Shown here: piece by piece, positions 7,798-10,051 of the stretch
How the letters are laid out: each line of letters opens with the position of its first letter
Numbering within the stretch: the stretch's first letter is position 1
Source of the DNA: Gammaproteobacteria bacterium
Lineage (GTDB): Bacteria; Pseudomonadota; Gammaproteobacteria; UBA1113
Length of the DNA stretch: 10,051 bases
NCBI GenBank assembly: GCA_019752835.1
Contig: JAIELR010000005.1
Location: 1-10,051, forward strand
Direction of reading: 5' to 3'
Made by a program: the position numbers and the translations under genes
Notes under the pieces: model-generated
Database searches by the model: none
The model's input: the letters and a program-made list of their open reading frames with translations, nothing else
What the model was told of the DNA's origin: nothing

Positions 7798-7866
7798 AGC
7801 AAGACCCACCACGCTTAGTGCGTCTTCCATAGGAAGAGGTAACGCGGACCAGGGTGGGTTTTTTTT
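7798..7866 (+). ncRNA. Structured abiF-type ncRNA upstream of the Abi_2 gene
   Basis: The predicted RNA of about 65 nt is closed by ACCCACC (7804-7810) paired with GGTGGGT (7853-7859). The pairing is extendable outward, and eight T (7859-7866) follow, so the closing stem also serves as an intrinsic terminator. Inside are three small hairpins: ACGC/GCGT (7811-7823), CTTCC/GGAAG with loop ATA (7824-7836), and a weak GGT/ACC (7838-7850). The last loop contains ACGC, which could instead pair with GCGT of the first hairpin. A good promoter lies just upstream and the Abi_2 ATG just downstream. The abiF RNA motif, a conserved structured RNA found before abiF/Abi_2 genes, is established. Membership here is judged from context and architecture, not from a covariance search. 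It may bind and restrain the HEPN protein, attenuate the gene, or do both. Confidence 0.7.
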
Positions 7867-8784
7867 ATGTCTTTTTTATCCTTCACAAAACAACCGCTTA
7901 CTTGTCATGAACAAGTTGATTTGTTGCAGCGACGCGGGCCGATTATCAACAATCCCGAACAAGCTGCCTTTTATCTCAGTACCATTAGCTATTACCGCCT
8001 CTCAGCCTATTTTAAACCTTTTGAACAAAATAAAGATTCTCATCTCTTTTCTGGCAGGACGACTTTTCAAGATATAGTCAATTTATATCAATTTGAACGC
8101 GCGCTTCGATTAAAAGTGATGGACGCGATTGAACGCATTGAGGTTGTGCTCAGGGCCGGTCTTGCTCAAGAATTATCTGTGCGCCATGGGGCATGGTGGT
8201 ATCTTGATAATTCTCTTTTTAAGTCAGAATGGCAAAAGCCCCTGCCAAATAAAAAACCATCGCCTCAATCGATATTTGAATCAGAATTACAACTACTTAT
8301 CAAACAAAAGAAAGAAGAATTTATCAAGCACTACTATCAAAAATATCATTCACCGCCTTATCCACCAAGCTGGATGATCTTAGAGTGCCTCTCTTTTGAT
8401 CAATGCATCAACCTTTTCCGTTATCTGTTGAATTCTACTGATAAATCGGCGATCAGCAAGCTTTTTTGTCTCGATCCGATTATCTTAGACTCCGCATTTG
8501 ATTGTATCCGGCTGGTACGAAATATATGTGCCCATCATGCTAAATTATGGGATCGTTGCTATACCTACGTGCCTAAAAAGATGCGGGAATTGCAACAAGC
8601 TGAATGTCCAAGGGGCTCAACTAAAGAACAATTAGCACTTCTTGATTTAATGTTAAAGCCATTGCCTGAGCAGAATAATTGGCAGCAAGAACTCTATCAG
8701 CTATTTGAAAAATATTCTGCGGTTCCGTTCCAACACATGGGTTTTCAAGTTGATTGGCAAAATGACAAATTTTGGCAGCCTTAA
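7867..8784 (+). CDS. Abi_2 (AbiD/AbiF-type) abortive-infection HEPN protein
   Basis: At 305 residues this has the usual length for the Abi_2 family. The N-terminus PLTCHEQVDLLQRRG followed by YLSTISYYRLSAYFKPF is the family signature. A helix with ERIE (89-92) and a segment PPSWMILECLSF (W169) follow. The HEPN active-site motif RxxxxH is present as RNICAHH, with R218 and H223, so the probable ribonuclease centre is intact. Family members block phage growth by shutting down or killing the infected cell, and act in the cytoplasm on RNA. The ATG follows a T8 tract with no Shine-Dalgarno sequence. It is nonetheless the natural start, because the conserved family region begins about ten residues later. 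The gene forms a unit with the structured RNA just upstream, closed by its own terminator at 8802-8828. The exact RNA target cannot be read from the sequence. Confidence 0.93.
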   Translation: MSFLSFTKQPLTCHEQVDLLQRRGPIINNPEQAAFYLSTISYYRLSAYFKPFEQNKDSHLFSGRTTFQDIVNLYQFERALRLKVMDAIERIEVVLRAGLAQELSVRHGAWWYLDNSLFKSEWQKPLPNKKPSPQSIFESELQLLIKQKKEEFIKHYYQKYHSPPYPPSWMILECLSFDQCINLFRYLLNSTDKSAISKLFCLDPIILDSAFDCIRLVRNICAHHAKLWDRCYTYVPKKMRELQQAECPRGSTKEQLALLDLMLKPLPEQNNWQQELYQLFEKYSAVPFQHMGFQVDWQNDKFWQP

Positions 8785-8798
8785 TTTCCCTGGGGAAA
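8785..8798. repeat. Short inverted repeat directly after the Abi_2 stop
   Basis: TTTCCC (8785-8790) and GGGAAA (8793-8798) flank TG immediately after the stop codon. The two-base centre makes it a poor RNA hairpin. It may protect the 3' end together with the adjacent terminator or bind a protein. Confidence 0.35.
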
Positions 8799-8801
8799 GT
8801 T

Positions 8802-8828
8802 AAAAGGTGCCCAGAGTGGCACCTTTTT
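8802..8828. terminator. Strong, probably bidirectional intrinsic terminator
   Basis: AAAAGGTGCC (8802-8811) pairs perfectly with GGCACCTTTT (8818-8827) around a six-base loop, and T8828 extends the T tract to five. The leading A run would serve as a T tract on the other strand. It closes the Abi_2 transcript and separates it from the kfrA-like gene. Confidence 0.9.
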
Positions 8829-8848
8829 AAATAAGCACGTGGTGCAAC

Positions 8849-8875
8849 TTGATTTGATTCGTATGTAAGTAGAAT
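8849..8875 (+). promoter_or_regulatory. Possible promoter of the kfrA-like gene
   Basis: TTGATT (8849-8854, 4 of 6) and TAGAAT (8870-8875, 5 of 6) are 15 bp apart, a short spacing. The -10 lies in the left arm of the 33-bp palindrome, so a protein bound there would exclude RNA polymerase. Confidence 0.3.
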
Positions 8876-8902
8876 TCATCACGCGTCGCGTGATGAATTC
8901 TA
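8870..8902. promoter_or_regulatory. Perfect 33-bp palindrome, probable KfrA-type operator
   Basis: TAGAATTCATCACGCG (8870-8885) is followed by one T and then its exact reverse complement (8887-8902). It ends 28 bases before the kfrA-like ATG and covers the candidate -10. The KfrA protein of IncP plasmids is known to repress its own gene by binding inverted repeats at its promoter, so an autoregulatory operator is the leading reading. It lies after the upstream terminator and has no T tract. Confidence 0.7.
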
Positions 8903-8930
8903 GGCGGTTTCATTTAAAAAAAGGTTGAAA

Positions 8931-9956
8931 ATGATGACATTACCAAAAACCCGAAAAGAGCAAGAAATCTGGCAAGCCTGTGATGATTTGCTTGCTGTGG
9001 GTAAAACGATACGAGAAATTACCGGTGAAGCCATTGCCGTACGCTTACGTGAACTAAAATATAAAGCGGGCAGTTCCAATGAGCGGTACAAATACCGTGA
9101 TAGCTGGATGGCTGCTCGTGGTTTGAGCCGTGAAGAGCAGGGAAGGGGAGTGGCTGATATTTCCGACCCGATTGCCCGGGCGGCAACAGTATTTCGAGAC
9201 GGATTGGAACGTGAACTTCGCCTGGAATATGAAAAAAAATATCAGCAACTTGAAACGACGCTTGCTGAAAAAGAAGAGATTATAGAGCGTAAAGAAAGGC
9301 AGCTGCAAGAGGTGAAAAACCAATTGACTGAATCGATTCAAGCCCATGAAAAGTTACAAGCACGTTATCAGCTTCAATCAGAAAATTGGCAAACCTTGAA
9401 TGAAGAATCCATTAGCCAAAAAACATTGATTCATCAGTTACAGCAGCAAGCATCAAATGAAAAAGTATTATATCAAACTCAGCTTGAGCAGCTTCAACAA
9501 TGGGCCGAGGGGCAGAAAAAAATCACCGAGCAGCAAACCGCCCACCTTGAAAAAACCTATCAAGCGCATGTGTCTGATATCAAGGAAGCCTCCGAAACCC
9601 AACGCCACCGCCTGATTGTTGAGTTAGATGCGGCCAAGATGGAGGTCAAGCGCTTTCAGCAAGAGCAGCAAAAAGGACAAGACGCTTACCTGGCCTTGCA
9701 ACAGCAATACAGTGAGCTGCAAGGGCAACATCAACAATTACGGGCAGAGTCAGTCACGTTTCGTACTGAACAAGAAATCTATCGAGTAAACGATAGCGCT
9801 ATTATTCAGAAACAGTTTCAGTTATTCGAAGAGCTGGTTCAACGACAAACTAAAGTCGAAGCTACCTTATTGCCGATAACAGGGTTACCCCGCATCTTGC
9901 AAAATCTACAAAAAAAAACTGGAATGCTTACGGATGGAGGAGGTAGTGACAAATGA
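8931..9956 (+). CDS. KfrA-like DNA-binding coiled-coil protein
   Basis: ATG 8931 gives 341 residues and has an AAAAGG element (8919-8924) at suitable distance. A TTG at 8925 is also in frame but less likely. Residues about 8-62 match the KfrA_N helix-turn-helix domain, including EIWQACDDLLAVGKT and the recognition-type GSSNERYKYRDSW (47-59). From about residue 85 to 280 the chain is a long Gln/Glu/Lys-rich coiled coil with no catalytic motif, followed by a short non-coiled tail. KfrA proteins bind DNA as dimers, repress their own promoters and are linked to plasmid maintenance. The perfect palindrome just upstream is a ready candidate target. The stop overlaps the ATG of the next gene (ATGA), so the two are translationally coupled and probably act together. 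Homologues also occur in integrated elements, so this does not prove a plasmid. Confidence 0.9.
   Translation: MMTLPKTRKEQEIWQACDDLLAVGKTIREITGEAIAVRLRELKYKAGSSNERYKYRDSWMAARGLSREEQGRGVADISDPIARAATVFRDGLERELRLEYEKKYQQLETTLAEKEEIIERKERQLQEVKNQLTESIQAHEKLQARYQLQSENWQTLNEESISQKTLIHQLQQQASNEKVLYQTQLEQLQQWAEGQKKITEQQTAHLEKTYQAHVSDIKEASETQRHRLIVELDAAKMEVKRFQQEQQKGQDAYLALQQQYSELQGQHQQLRAESVTFRTEQEIYRVNDSAIIQKQFQLFEELVQRQTKVEATLLPITGLPRILQNLQKKTGMLTDGGGSDK
9936..9943 (+). promoter_or_regulatory. Strong ribosome binding site for the overlapping downstream gene
   Basis: GGAGGAGG lies inside the end of the kfrA-like gene, nine bases before ATG 9953, which overlaps the TGA at 9954-9956. This decides that a real, coupled gene starts here even though only a few codons can be read. 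Confidence 0.75.
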
Positions 9957-9991
9957 GTGAACTGATTCTTTCTGCCGAAGTCGCACACGAT
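9953..9991 (+). CDS. 5' fragment of a gene coupled to the kfrA-like gene, probably interrupted by an intron
   Basis: The frame reads MSELILSAEVAHD and then enters GTGCGAC, meeting a stop at 10004-10006. A 17-residue peptide is improbable for a gene with so strong a ribosome binding site and an ATGA overlap. I read it as the first exon of a longer gene split at 9991/9992. Genes paired with KfrA_N genes on mobile elements can be recombinases or maintenance proteins, but thirteen residues do not identify this one. If the intron reading is wrong, the gene is simply truncated or is a short leader peptide. Confidence 0.5.
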
Positions 9992-9998
9992 GTGCGAC
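9980..9998. repeat. Inverted repeat spanning the putative intron insertion point
   Basis: GTCGCACA (9980-9987) and TGTGCGAC (9991-9998) flank CGA. The left arm is in the host gene and almost all of the right arm is the start of the putative intron. It may be chance, a preferred insertion structure, or a sign that the feature is an ordinary hairpin rather than a splice site. Confidence 0.6.
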
Positions 9999-10051
9999 GA
10001 GCGTGAGGAGCCGCAGGTCCGGGTGTTGAGCCGCAGGCGAAACACAAGGGA
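9992..10051 (+). mobile_element. Probable 5' end of a group II intron, cut by the window edge
   Basis: GTGCGAC at 9992 fits the GTGYG that begins bacterial group II introns. It is followed by two GC-rich hairpins with the same apical CCGCAGG. The second is enclosed by GTGTT (10023-10027) and AACAC (10041-10045), much like the GGGUGUU...AACACA helix near the start of the Lactococcus Ll.LtrB intron. The element interrupts a gene with a clear start. The intron-encoded reverse transcriptase and 3' end would lie beyond the window. This is a motif and context judgement without a covariance-model test. Confidence 0.6.

Noticed and set aside
7612..7830. 72-codon open frame on the minus strand in the intergenic region
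   Set aside because: No Shine-Dalgarno sequence before its ATG. It runs through palindromes, the RNA promoter and the structured RNA, and the peptide resembles nothing known to me.
7798..7866. Three hairpins closed by a 7-bp stem suggested a tRNA
   Set aside because: It is too short, lacks a T-psi-C arm and CCA-type end, and the closing stem is followed by a T8 terminator tract. The Abi_2 context fits an abiF-type RNA.
8129..8377. 82-codon open frame inside the Abi_2 gene
   Set aside because: Wholly inside a well-supported gene in another frame, with low-complexity Lys/Asn-rich content.

Overview
The window looks like an accessory (defence or mobile-element) region of a moderately AT-rich gram-negative bacterium. 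A KfrA-type DNA-binding gene of the plasmid kind, an Abi_2/AbiF abortive-infection gene, a very large NACHT-HEAT STAND protein and the probable 5' end of a group II intron all point to a plasmid or integrated element. The style of the NACHT protein, with a helical segment before the P-loop and a long repeat tail, resembles proteins I associate with Legionellales and other amoeba-associated bacteria. That assignment is inference and weak. All convincing genes lie on the + strand.

Region 1 (1-7353) holds two consecutive long genes. The first (about 224-2848) encodes an unrecognised protein of about 874 residues with one strongly hydrophobic stretch. The second (2872-7353) encodes a 1493-residue protein with an intact NACHT NTPase module and about 21 HEAT-like repeats of 34 residues, visible in the DNA as a 102-bp tandem periodicity. 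The junction is unusual. The second gene has no Shine-Dalgarno sequence, and its frame stays open back through a run of five C just before the first gene's stop. An extended stem of about 10 bp begins 8 nt after that run. The two genes may be expressed as one polypeptide by -1 frameshifting, may be a split fusion gene, or may be coupled through a start-occluding hairpin.

Region 2 (7354-8828) is a 444-bp intergenic stretch rich in inverted repeats, including a perfect 31-bp palindrome. It is followed by a promoter-like sequence and a compact three-hairpin RNA closed by a GC-rich stem and a T8 tract, which abuts the ATG of an Abi_2 protein carrying an RxxxxH HEPN motif. This matches the known association of abiF-type ncRNAs with abiF/Abi_2 genes and is probably a self-contained RNA-HEPN toxin/abortive-infection unit. 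A strong intrinsic terminator closes it.

Region 3 (8829-10051) contains a perfect 33-bp palindrome in the promoter region of a KfrA_N coiled-coil gene, probably an autoregulatory operator. The kfrA-like stop codon overlaps the ATG of a further gene that has a strong ribosome binding site. After 13 codons that gene runs into GTGCGAC followed by stem-loops resembling the start of a bacterial group II intron. The window ends inside that element.
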